A stretch of 64,000 nt of DNA from contig JAJVDF010000220.1 in assembly GCA_022410635.1 (NCBI GenBank), positions 1,167,564 to 1,231,563 on the forward strand. Reading direction: 5' to 3'. Made by a program: the position numbers and the translations under genes. Below the pieces are notes generated by a model that searched no databases, was not told the origin of the DNA, and worked only from the letters and a program-made list of their open reading frames with translations. This stretch comes from Tretioscincus oriximinensis (lineage: Eukaryota > Chordata > Lepidosauria > Squamata > Gymnophthalmidae). The first letter of the stretch is position 1; each line of letters opens with the position of its first letter. Below are positions 53,011 to 62,091 of the stretch, in pieces.

Positions 53011-53294
53011 ATGGGGTTCAACTCTGCTTGTTAGTAAAGCAAAGAATCCTTCAGGCAGGAATCAGAGAGCCCAGTCTTCTTTGGTTNTTTATTGAAATAG
53101 TTGCAACAGTGAACAATACAATCAAAGATTCAAAGTGATTCAGAACCGGTAACATCTGCTATTTAGACTGCTAGCAAGGGCTACTCCTCTAACACAAAAC
53201 AATTCAAATTGCTATAGTGTTCCTGTGTAACCTAGCCTGGTACATAGGAACTTATATACAAAAGCAAAAGTACCTACTACACATTACTAATACT
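53011..53294. other. Unassigned DNA
   Basis: Short interval between two CR1-B pieces. It may be the insertion that separated them or a duplicated flank. Confidence 0.3.
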
Positions 53295-53565
53295 ACTGAA
53301 TGGAAGATTCACTAAACCATACCAGACAGATGGTTGTCCAATCTATTTGAAGACTTCCATTGAAGAAGAACTTATTACCTCCTTGGCTAACCTAACCTAT
53401 TGGTTGATCACCCTCCCTTTCAGAAAGGTTGTTCTAATATCTAATTTATACACTCCTTTGTAGTTTCATCTCACTGGTTTTAACCCTTCTTTGTGCAAAT
53501 GAGAACAGGCTTGGTTTCTGTATACTTTCTTCCCCAATTCATCATACAAACTAGCATTGATCTAC
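53295..53565 (-). mobile_element. CR1-B 3' end, old
   Basis: GAAGATTCACTAAACCATACC, CAGACAGATGGTTGTCC, CATTGAAGAAGAACTTATTA, TTGGTTGATCACCCTCCC and GTGCAAATGAGAACAGGC. It overlaps in content with 52690-53010, so it is a second copy rather than its continuation. Confidence 0.65.
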
Positions 53566-53567
53566 AC

Positions 53568-53968
53568 CTAAGAACATAAGAACATAAGAAGAGCCATNCT
53601 GGATCAGGCCACAGCCCATCAAGTCCAGCATTCTGTGTCACACAGAGGCCCACCAGATGCACCTGGGCAGTCCGAACAGAGGAAAGCAAAATATGCTCCT
53701 GTTCATGACTCCCTGCAAATGGTATTTCAAGAGTCCTGCCTGTGGCTCCATCCCGGAGGCAGCATCCAGACATCCATCCTAATACCCATTTATACCCTTG
53801 TTGTCTATAAACCTATCTAGTTATGTCTTGAAGCTATCCAAGCTATTGGCTACCACTACCTCTTCAGGAAGTAAATTCCACAGGCCGATGACCCTCTGGG
53901 TGAAAAAATACTTTCCTTTGTCTGTTCTCACTTTTCTACCCAACAGTTTTAAGGAGGGCCCTCTGGAG
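53568..53968 (-). mobile_element. CR1-A 3' end
   Basis: The tail CTAAGAACATAAGAACATAAG, UTR (GCCCATCAAGTCCAGC, GGCAGTCCGAACAGAGG) and the ORF2 end to GGAGGGCCCTCTGG. The 5' truncation is abrupt at about 53968. Confidence 0.85.
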
Positions 53969-54354
53969 TAACCTGCCTGTTAGGTTAGAGAAAGAATAAT
54001 TTCATGTTCTATATATGTGAACAAATGTATCCACGTTTATACATACGGTAAACTAATACAATTCAATTATTACCTCAAAGTGTTAACATTGAATGTTAGA
54101 AATGCAAGCCATTAAAAGCCTTACTTGCTTTAAAATACATAACTTCCCTGATAGTTTTATGGATGGACCCTTTTCTTTAAAAACCTTCAAAATGCCTAAT
54201 CAGCAGGAAGTGGCCATTACTTTAGTTATCCATTTAATGGATTTATAGCCAACTTTTAGAGTTTTCTTATAAGAAATCTCACAAGAATCAAGATAAAGCA
54301 ATTTAATTAAAAGCAGAAGGACAAAGTCACTTCTGTAGGGTGTCTGATACGAGA
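53969..54354. other. Unassigned DNA
   Basis: No gene or repeat recognised. Confidence 0.4.
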
Positions 54355-54615
54355 AGCGATAACAAGCCTGGCTGACACCCTCTCTCCCNTGTGACTGAGT
54401 GAAAACATGACACGGAGAATACAAAAAAATGTGAATACAGTCTTCACACTTTCTACAGGTATGTTCCCACAGTACAAGTATGATAGTTGATTATTTAAAA
54501 GCAATTCATGCAGGATATGGAAAGTTTGATTTCAGAATGTTTGGGGAATAATGAAGCAATCAGCAGGGAAAATGTTCTGTTCCTGCTATTTATTTGCACT
54601 ATTCCCACGTCCATG
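54355..54615 (-). repeat. M1 copy, partial
   Basis: CCTGGCTGACACCC, GTGACTGAGTGAAAACATG, ACAGTCTTCACACTTTCTAC, GGGGAATAATGAAGCAATC, AATGTTCTGTTCCTGC. The palindromic end is missing. Confidence 0.55.
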
Positions 54616-54923
54616 CTTTTGGAGTCTCCCAGCATCTGGTCTTCAGGTTGTAACCACTGATAGTTTTGACTTTCATCCACTGGTCTACACATTTTTTATA
54701 GTCATATGAGTTAGTATCAAATACATGTCTCATGGGAATCAACCCCAAAGTTTGGGCAAATCTTCCTCCTCCTATTTCACCTAGGATCCAGATTCATTGG
54801 GTGACCCATGTTCTAGCAGTTTGGAAAAAAGGAAAAAAAAATCCTTTCTACTTTGTAGACGCTGTATACAATTTTATACAACACTTTTATTTTATACAAC
54901 TCTTACTGACCCTTTCCTCATAG
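54616..54923. other. Unassigned DNA before candidate exon
   Basis: No repeat recognised. Ends with the TTACTGACCCTTTCCTCATAG acceptor context. Confidence 0.4.
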
Positions 54924-55168
54924 GGAAACTCTTCTTATCCAAATGGAAAATTTTCAGAAACATCTCAGTTTAATATTAGCATACCTATAGACCATTCGGA
55001 TGAAATTTGTAATATTTTATCTCAAATGCATGTTAATTGTAAGGAAAATGAAAGAGAGATGCCTCACCCAATTATAAAATTTCAGTTTCTAAAACATATT
55101 GAAGTACCAATCTCCTCAAAGCAAAACACAGATGAAAATGAAAAAATGAAACTGGAAAAAATGTTTTG
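54924..55168 (+). CDS. Candidate exon, unidentified gene
   Basis: After CCCTTTCCTCATAG one frame stays open for more than 80 codons; the other two close within 25. The reading is polar and free of low complexity: GNSSYPNGKFSETSQFNIS, HSDEICNILSQMHVNCKEN, EMPHPIIKFQFLKHIEVP, NTDENEKMKLEKMFW. Two donors are possible: TTTTG|GTATAA (end 55168, phase 2, in frame with 56128-56215) or AAAG|GTNGTT (end 55176). Entering phase 0 suits a join from 44591-44869. No protein was recognised; it could be a fast-evolving gene or chance. Confidence 0.35.
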
Positions 55169-55176
55169 GTATAAAG

Positions 55177-56127
55177 GTNGTTAAAGTATGGGTTGATGAT
55201 GACTTGGTTTATCTTTATATATATATATATATTTGCACTGACCTGTTCAGACTGGTCTTTGCAAATAATTCTCTATATATTGTGGAAGGAATGGGCCAGT
55301 CCCTTTGCATTTGCAGAGGCAGGAAAGGAATGAAAGGAGCTGCATGCTTTCATAACCAGACAAACCCAGTCTATTGCTCTTCGCTGGATGGGATGTTCCC
55401 ACTTACTCCATGGGAGACCGTCCAGTATGTTATCAAATGTCGGTATTTAACAGGATGCATTTTGATACCCTTGTCCATATTTTTTGAGTGGGAGAATGTT
55501 TGGGGAGGGTTACCACTTTCATATTCCTCAATTTCTTTAAAAGTTTTTAGTCCTGTTTTATCCCAATTTTTGATACTCTTGTCCTGCTTTCCAGCATTGT
55601 GCTCTAGTAACCATACTTCCAGGCCTGTCTGGACTGGAAGCGTGCAAGATAATCCCTTCACAGCCCCACTGCTGTTCCTGCTACTCTAGGCCAGATGTGG
55701 AGCACTATAAAGTGTCCAGTTACTGTTTAACAAGTAAGGAGTAGGGTGATCTGCTTGGGGATCCATTAAGCAATCCATAGTACAATTGCTCTGCTTTGAT
55801 TGATTGCTTAGCACATTCCAAAGCCAACTGTGAAAATATCTTTAGCATCCATTTGTCTTTTCCTTCCATTAATAAGCTGAAGATGGTTTTTATTTTAACA
55901 ATATAATAAATGCATTGCAGAAGATCAGATGCCTTTTGTTGCTCCAGCTTAATCCAATTTTAGTATCAGTAAAAACGCTGCATCTTGAAATAAAATGAAT
56001 ACGAGAAGGGAGAGATGTGGTGATTAACTGATAGCTGCATCTATATGCTGATCATAAATAGAGTGACCAATAAGATGAAAGACAAAAGAAAGTTCAGACT
56101 CTCTTTTCTCCTTTTTTCTTTTTGCAG
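55177..56127. other. Unassigned DNA, possible intron
   Basis: Contains an (AT)n tract at 55216-55233 and several splice-like strings, including CTGCTTTCCAG at 55584-55594 with AA|GTAAGG at 55734. The frame through that pair does not fit its neighbours. Confidence 0.35.
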
Positions 56128-56215
56128 GATAGTTCTTTCAATGGCAAATAAATCTGAAGTGCAAGTCACTTCAACTAATGAGTACAATCAGAAAGGAAAG
56201 CATTTTGAAACCTAA
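56128..56215 (+). CDS. Candidate terminal exon, coding part
   Basis: A strong acceptor (TTTTCTCCTTTTTTCTTTTTGCAG) is followed by a frame reading IVLSMANKSEVQVTSTNE, YNQKGKHFET and stop TAA at 56213-56215. It is in phase with the 55168 donor of the preceding candidate exon. No canonical AATAAA was seen close downstream. Weak evidence by itself. Confidence 0.22.
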
Positions 56216-56309
56216 ATATTAGAACCTGTACATCTCATCAAAAATGAATAACATTGTATTTGGGACCAGATATTGATTGCCACAAACTTTTTTCCTTTTA
56301 AGTGTTCTA

Positions 56310-57175
56310 TTATTTTGGGAGGGAAGACTTCCATCAAAATGTTTTTACAGATAGAATACAAATATTGTCCGGGGTTGACAGGATCTCTTGTAGAACGTAC
56401 ATCTGAGAGTGGTTATTGGTAGAGGCTTTCACAATGCTCTGGAAGCTCTTTTATGGGTTTCCTCATGGGTCAATCCTATCTTCCATGCTATTCAGTATCT
56501 ACATAGAGTCACTGGGAAATGTTTTGGAAGGAGGTGTCATCAATACGAAGTTGACACCTGTCTATATGTCCCATGATACTTGAGAATCAGGAGAAAGTCA
56601 AAGTGCTTGACATGTGCTTGGAGGCAGTGATGGGCAGTTTTCAATAAACTGACACTGAATCCAGACAAGACAAAGGTGCCTTGTGTCCATGAAGGAGAGG
56701 GACATTCTGCCCACTACAGCTGATTTTGCCACAGTAATCAATTACATTGTTCCTAAGGAACTGCACTGGTTGCCCATTTGCTATTAAGCCCAGTTCAAGG
56801 GATTAACATCTACTTTATAAGGCCCCAAACAATTTGGGTCTGAAATAGCTAAGGAAACACACCTCTCACATGGACTGGCACACTCTTAAGATCTTCTTAC
56901 CCCTTCAGTAATCAAAGGAGGATCTTCTCGTTAAGAGCCCCCAAGTTATGGAACCCCCTCTGAGATATGGCAGGGACCCAAAATTGTATTTAGATGTCTG
57001 GAGAAGATGCACCTCTTCACCTTGGCCTGCGATTGAGGAAAGAGAATCATCTCTCCATGCAGGCATTGTCACTGTTTCTTAGCCATATTATTTTAGCTGT
57101 TTTTATAAGTAGTTTTCTGTGATCCTTGGGTATAAGACAGAATATAAATAAATAAGTAAATAAACAAATGAATGA
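56310..57175 (+). mobile_element. L2 LINE 3' half, decayed
   Basis: Sense L2 ORF2: the RT region (TTCCTCATGGGTCAATCC, TATTCAGTATCTACATAGAG, GGAGGTGTCATCAATACG), ACTGAATCCAGACAAGACAA, then GGAACTGCACTGGTTGCCC, CTTGGCCTGCGATTGAGG and an (AAAT)n tail at 57142-57175. Many stops. Confidence 0.65.
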
Positions 57176-57181
57176 ATAAAA

Positions 57182-57610
57182 TTATTTGGAGAGGGGAGAC
57201 TTCCATCAAAAACAAAATTTCTTTATACAGGGTGCTTCAAAAATGTATACACACTGTGAACTTCTATAGAACAGTTATTTACTGTTCTACTGTTCTACAA
57301 AGTTAAATTTCAGGAAATTAGAAAGCTTAAAGTCCATTGTAAATAAAACGTAAATAACAAATGTTAATACTGTTCAAATTTAACTTTGTAGAACAGTAAA
57401 TAAATTTTCTATGGAAGTTCAAAGTGTGTATACATTTTTGAAGCACCCTGTAGATAGAATACAAATATTTTCTGGGACTCACAGGACCTCTTAAAGGACA
57501 TAAATCAGAGAGTGGTTGTGGGAGTCTTGCTCAATGCCCTGGGAAGTCATTCGTGGAGTTTCTCATGGGTCAGTCTTACCTTTCATGCTATTCAAAATCT
57601 ACATGTCCTA
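57182..57610 (+). mobile_element. Second L2 fragment in tandem, split by mariner
   Basis: Repeats the same L2 segment as the start of the preceding copy (GAGACTTCCATCAAAA, TAGATAGAATACAAATATT, TCTCATGGGTCAGTC, TGCTATTCAAAATCTACATG) and begins at the same L2 position. A mariner MITE interrupts it. Confidence 0.6.
57228..57450. mobile_element. Mariner-type MITE Ma2, second copy
   Basis: CAGGGTGCTTCAAAAATGTA and its complement at the ends, TA at 57226-57227 and 57451-57452. The centre shares AATACTGTTCAAATT, GTAGAACAGTAAATAAATTT with 38505-38717 and has an extra TTCAGGAAATTAGAAAGC segment. Confidence 0.9.
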
Positions 57611-57639
57611 CAGTCATGAAATATGTGACCACATACATG

Positions 57640-57915
57640 TAGCATTAAATGTTCCTATGAAAGAGCAGAGGTCATGTGGTCACTAATGATTACTATCAAT
57701 GACTACTATAACAAATGCTTAGATACTGCCTCCAAATTGGGCAGAGAAGCAATATGTCTATAAATGCCAATTTGGGGGAGTTGAGAACAGATAGTATTTT
57801 GCCTTTTTCTTCTGTCTGAGATGTCCAGAAGCAATTAGTGGTCCACTATCTGAGACAGGATGCTGGACTAGATGGGCTATGGTCTACCCCAACAGAACTC
57901 CTTTTATGTTCTTCA
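57640..57915 (+). repeat. Old CR1 3' end
   Basis: CCAAATTGGGCAGAGAAGC, AGAACAGATAGTATTTTGCC, GATGTCCAGAAGCAATTAG, GGATGCTGGACTAGATGGGC and TTTTATGTTCTT give the CR1-A 3' UTR order. Confidence 0.6.
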
Positions 57916-57964
57916 GCACATCAGTACTAACAGACATTATCCACACAATATCTTCACTGTGTGA

Positions 57965-58600
57965 GAAAAATGTGTCTTCACCAGGCATCTAACATTTATA
58001 GTGTACAGTAGGTGCCTGATGCACTTCAGAGGGGAGACCATTGTACAACTGGGGGCTATCACAAAGAAGGCCCTCACACACGTCCACCTCCTTTGATGAG
58101 TGGAGGTGGTGGGATTGTCAAGAGGTTCTCATTCATTTTGTTTTGTTTATATAGCGCTATCAATGTACAGAGAGCTGTACAGAACACAAAGGAAATACAG
58201 AGTGTATACAACTATTAAAAAAATCAAGTATAAAACAATACAAGTTAAAATTAAGTATGCAACAAGGTAGAGAAAAATAAATCATTACATCAGTTCAGGT
58301 TAAGTTGAAGGCTTTAGAAAAAAGAAATGCTTTGAGATTTAAAAGAGGAGAGAGTGGCAGAGTGATGGAGGTGAGTGGGGAGTAGGTTCCAGAAGTATGG
58401 AGTGACAAGGGGAAGTTGGTGGAGTTGAGACCAGGAGGTGGTTACTCTGGATGTGGTTACTCATGGAAGATCTTAAGCTGCANGCGGGTACATATGGGAG
58501 TGTTCCTTCAAATAGGTGGGTCTGAAGCTGTTTGGGGCCTTATAAGTTAATGTTGATACCTTGAATTGGGCCCAGTAGCAAATGGGCAGCCAGATGGTCC
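57965..58600 (-). repeat. L2/L3-like LINE remnants
   Basis: 57965-58125 is antisense L2 (CACCAGGCATCTAACATTT, GGTGGTGGGATTGTCAAG). 58130-58600 starts with TTATATAGCGCTATCAATG and GCTGTACAG, the 3' end of a related LINE, and ends GCCTTATAAGTTAATGTTG, CCTTGAATTGGGCCCAG and GGGCAGCCAG, the L2 ORF2 order. Confidence 0.5.
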
Positions 58601-58699
58601 AAATAATATTTGATATATTTGTGTATATCAGTATAACACAACTATACTGTATGCACTTGGTGCAAATGGAAGAATGAAATGCCTACCTGCCTATCCAGG

Positions 58700-59010
58700 T
58701 ACTTACTAACAAGTCATACGTAGAAAGTAACAGCCTTTTCCCACATCAGTCTGCCTGTGCCTTAAAGTCTGCAAGGTTATATCATCACATTCAATAGCAA
58801 AGAGCATGGGAAGACATGGCAGGGTCTTCTTAGTGCTGGCCCCTCAGAGTATGAAATAGTTTCCCCCCTGAGATACAGCAGGTATATGATAAACAGCTCC
58901 CCCTTCCCTCTTACAAGTATTACTGTTGATTTTAGCATATTTATTTTTCTGTCTCTTTTTATTATTGTTACTCACCCTAGAACATTCTGGTACAGAAGTA
59001 TAAATAAGTT
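58700..59010 (+). repeat. Old L2 3' end
   Basis: CTTTTCCCACATCAGTCTGCC, CATGGCAGGGTCTTCTTAG, TTACTCACCCTAGAAC and ATAAATAAGTTAATAAAAC, sense order with a decayed hairpin. Confidence 0.55.
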
Positions 59011-59924
59011 AATAAAACAAAATAATTAATTGCAATTAGGGATTCCTCTCCCCCTTCCCCATGATCTATATCATGGTTACGAATAAAGGAAAAAAACCAA
59101 ATGATATTTGAAATTAAATATCAACCCGGCCCTAGTAACAAATCAAAAAGTTAATTTTATTCCAAATGCTGAAATATCATCTTCCAATATACATGTACAA
59201 ATGCTCAACTGTATTCAGATGCAACTCAAAAACATGTAATGGTCTCATGCAGTTCAGTTTCCCAATGCCAAATGTTTCATTATCTCCGTACAAAATCCAG
59301 AACTGGGCTATGTGACTCAGTGATTTTCACTGTATGAAGCGACAGACAATAGGTGAACTCAGAGGGATTTTCCTTTGTCCAAAGGTAGCAGCATAAGCAG
59401 ATTTACAAAAGAAATCTAATGAATAGCCTTTCCATGAGAGTTGTATGCAGCTGGGGAAAGCCAAGTAGGGCTCTATGCAACTTCTGAATATTGCCCAGTG
59501 GCTGCTACAGATCTATGAGGGCCCACCATAAAGGAGGAGGAGAACAAGGAGGAAGAAGAAACAGTACAGAGGTGGCTAGGCTGAAAGAAGCCATCCAAAA
59601 GCATGGATAATGATGTGGCAATTTGCTGATGCACTCCTTCTATTTTCTACCTGCGAATTTCAGAAAAGATATAGAATTCCTCAACTGATGTTCAATTGGA
59701 GGAGGATAAAGAAAATGAACTATATGAGGCAGAAGTTGAGGAACTAGCTAAAATGAGTGAAAAGGTGCAGCCAATTCCAAAGGAAGATGCCCTCCACTGA
59801 ACAATTAAATGGGTACCAGGTACCACCTTCNCAAACTGGAATGACAAGCAGGAGACACTTAAAGGCCATTTAAAGGAAGTGTAGATCAGGTAAAAGTTTT
59901 GACTTTGTCTTTTGTTTGATGTCC
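59011..59924. other. Unassigned DNA
   Basis: No repeat or exon recognised. GAGGAGGAGAAC-type purine runs occur at 59534-59565. Confidence 0.4.
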
Positions 59925-60070
59925 AGATGGTGGTGGCCTAATCCAACAGAGCTCCTTTTGATTTATGCAGGTGTATCAATGGCTTACTAGAATGGATGCT
60001 TAGGTATCAGTTCCATGTTGGACAAAGAGCAAGATGACATTAAAATTGCCAGTTCTGGGGAATTTATTGA
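59925..60070 (+). repeat. Rearranged CR1 3' pieces
   Basis: GGTGGCCTAATCCAACAGAGC (near the CR1 3' end) is followed, not preceded, by CTTACTAGAATGGATGCTTAG (further 5' in CR1), so two fragments abut out of order. Confidence 0.4.
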
Positions 60071-60219
60071 TTTCATGCCTCATCCTGTGCCTTAAAGTCT
60101 CAAACTGGGTTATAAAATAGCTAAAGCAGAATAGTTTAAAAATTAGCGAGAGTTCCTGCATGTAGAAAATATATTCTCTCAGCCAAAGGTCAAGACAAAC
60201 ACAAACAATTTCATAAGAT

Positions 60220-60440
60220 ATCTAAACATATACAGTGAAGGTACCTGGTGCATCTCAGAAGCAAGTCCATTCCATAACTTGTGAGGGCTACCATTGAGAA
60301 TGCCCCCCATTCATCCACAGACCTTAAACTACTAAAGGTGGTGGGATTATCAAGGGGGCCTCATCAGAAAATCTTAGGATACAGATAGATTTTTATGAGA
60401 GAAAAGGCCTTCCTTTAGTTATTTAGGATCAAAACCTGAG
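60220..60440 (-). repeat. Old L2 fragment
   Basis: CTGGTGCATCTCAGAAGC, GGCTACCATTGAGAATGCCC, GGTGGTGGGATTATCAAG, CTCATCAGAAAATCTTAGG in antisense L2 order. Confidence 0.5.
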
Positions 60441-60689
60441 GTCTTCAGCATATCAAATAGAAGAAAAATGAGATTTCCTCTCATTTCAGTATTAACCATA
60501 AACGTAAAAGTGGCAAGAAGAATCTTTCATCAGTTTTTCAAGCACTAACTACATCCAGCATAGACATTTGCATCCTTGTGAGTCCACCTTTGAAAATGGC
60601 CAAGAAGATTCAGCATCAGTGGAAATTCAGTCAGAAAACCCAAAAGTATTGTTCCAGTTCTGTATCAAACTTTCTGCATTTTAAAGAAG
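60441..60689. other. Unassigned DNA
   Basis: Nothing recognised. Confidence 0.4.
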
Positions 60690-60840
60690 GTAAAAACATA
60701 AGAGAACCCTGCTGGGTTAGACCATAATCCATCTAGCCTAGCATTCTGTCTCACAAGTGGCCTTCCAATTGCTTCTGGGCATCTCCAGCAAAATATGAAG
60801 GTAAAATCTTCATGTGTTCTCCACTCCCTGTAATTGACTT
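60690..60840 (-). repeat. Old CR1 3' end
   Basis: AACATAAGAGAACCCTGCTG, ATCCATCTAGCCTAGCATTC and CTTCCAATTGCTTCTGGGC, antisense CR1 3' order. Confidence 0.55.
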
Positions 60841-61384
60841 TTAAAGGCTCTACAAACTAGAGGCAGTGTCTAAAGACACAAGTGATTTGGGTTCAGATTA
60901 TTGAAGAAACCTTTGTCATCAGCATGAATGTTATCATATCTTAACACCAGTCCAAGACACACTGTCCTTTGGGACACCTTTTCTTTAAAAATTCTGTGGT
61001 TAGACTTTCAAAAAAATCCTTTTAAAGCTTTTTAAACCGATGTGTAATCTTGCTGTTAAAACTGACTAATGCATCTTTAAATTTTGTAATGAAAAGGATC
61101 TTTTGAAGGGAAAAGTATGTGGGCAAATAAGACACTATTATGACTTCATTCAATACAGGCTCGAAATATAAGCATGCTAAAACATCCACTGAGCCTTTTG
61201 AATGAAAACATGGATTTGCTAACGGCCACATAGCAACCTGATCAAAATTGACTATGTTTGCTCCTGTCATCAAGAATTGTGCTCCTGATATAAAGGTTTG
61301 CTGCAGATACGTTATGCCTGTTACTTCATTTTTAATATCATTTTGGTTATATACTAAATTATTTTTGTGCCTAATTTATATATT
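60841..61384. other. Unassigned DNA
   Basis: No gene or repeat recognised. Confidence 0.4.
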
Positions 61385-61560
61385 TTGCAAGGGTGCTTGG
61401 AGATTAACATGGCATGAGCTTTTGTAGACATGTCCACCTCTTCAGATGCTGGACATGTCCATGAAGGCTCATGCTGCTTACCTTTTTCCTGTTATTCTCC
61501 AAGTGCTACAGGCTCTCGTGCGAGACTTTCTAAGACTAACGAGGCTGTTTCTCCNAAACA
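61385..61560. mobile_element. P1-like fold-back element, old
   Basis: Arms GCATGAGCTTTTGTAGACAT and ATGTCCATGAAGGCTCATGC face each other across CTCTTCAGATGC. The right side ends TTTCTAAGACTAACGAGGCT and GTTTCTCC, matching the P1 unpaired arm. Target duplication not readable. Confidence 0.55.
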
Positions 61561-61737
61561 GACTTTTATATATTGGACAGGGTAGTCTGGAGGGACATTA
61601 CGCAACCAGTGGGAAATAAATAATAAAGTTCAGACTAGAGACAGAGTAATCCCAGAGAGGAAAAAATGTCAGAAAAATAGTGTTGTCATCAAAGAAAATG
61701 ATAAGATAATGTAAAAGCAGCATGTTTTGATCATAAA

Positions 61738-61879
61738 AATGTAAGGGTCCTTCTGGGTGACCTCCTGGACAAGGTCACAGCCCATGTGGTCTGTCTCACA
61801 TTCTGTTTCTTGCTTCTAGAAATCTCAAGATGCAGAAGAAGGAAAACTGTCGCCTGCTCTTGAATTCCTGTAATTGGCA
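61738..61879 (-). repeat. Old CR1 3' end
   Basis: GTCCTTCTGGGTGACCTCC, ACAGCCCATGTGGTCTGTC, ACATTCTGTTTCTTGC and CTGCTCTTGAATTCCTG in diverged antisense CR1 order. Confidence 0.35.
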
Positions 61880-62090
61880 TTTAGAAGAAGAAGAAGAACT
61901 TGGTTCTTATACCCCGCTTTTCTCACCTTTCAAAGGGACTCAAAGCGGCTTACAAGGATATATTTTGCCCGAAGGCTCACATTCTATCTTCCCCACCAGG
62001 CTCTGGTGGTTCCCATGTATCTACTTGCAGTCAGTTGCAATTTCTTGCAATTCATGCTTTCGAATAGCTGGGTTGGCTAGAGCTACAGGC
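61880..62090 (-). mobile_element. SINE-1, reverse, cut at a single N
   Basis: GAA tail, 3' hairpin, and body to GGCTAGAGCTACAGGC. The tRNA-like head is absent: at 62091 one N separates it from CR1-A sequence that is itself missing its tail. Confidence 0.85.
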
Positions 62091-62091
62091 N

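Noticed and set aside
55204..55689. 161-codon plus-strand frame and its 96-codon antisense partner
   Set aside because: The start is an AT microsatellite, composition is hydrophobic and irregular, and no splice or protein pattern was found. The frame also conflicts with the candidate exons nearby.
55595..55733. Possible exon between CTTTCCAG and AA|GTAAGG
   Set aside because: Good splice strings, but its open frame does not fit the phases of the candidate exons on either side.
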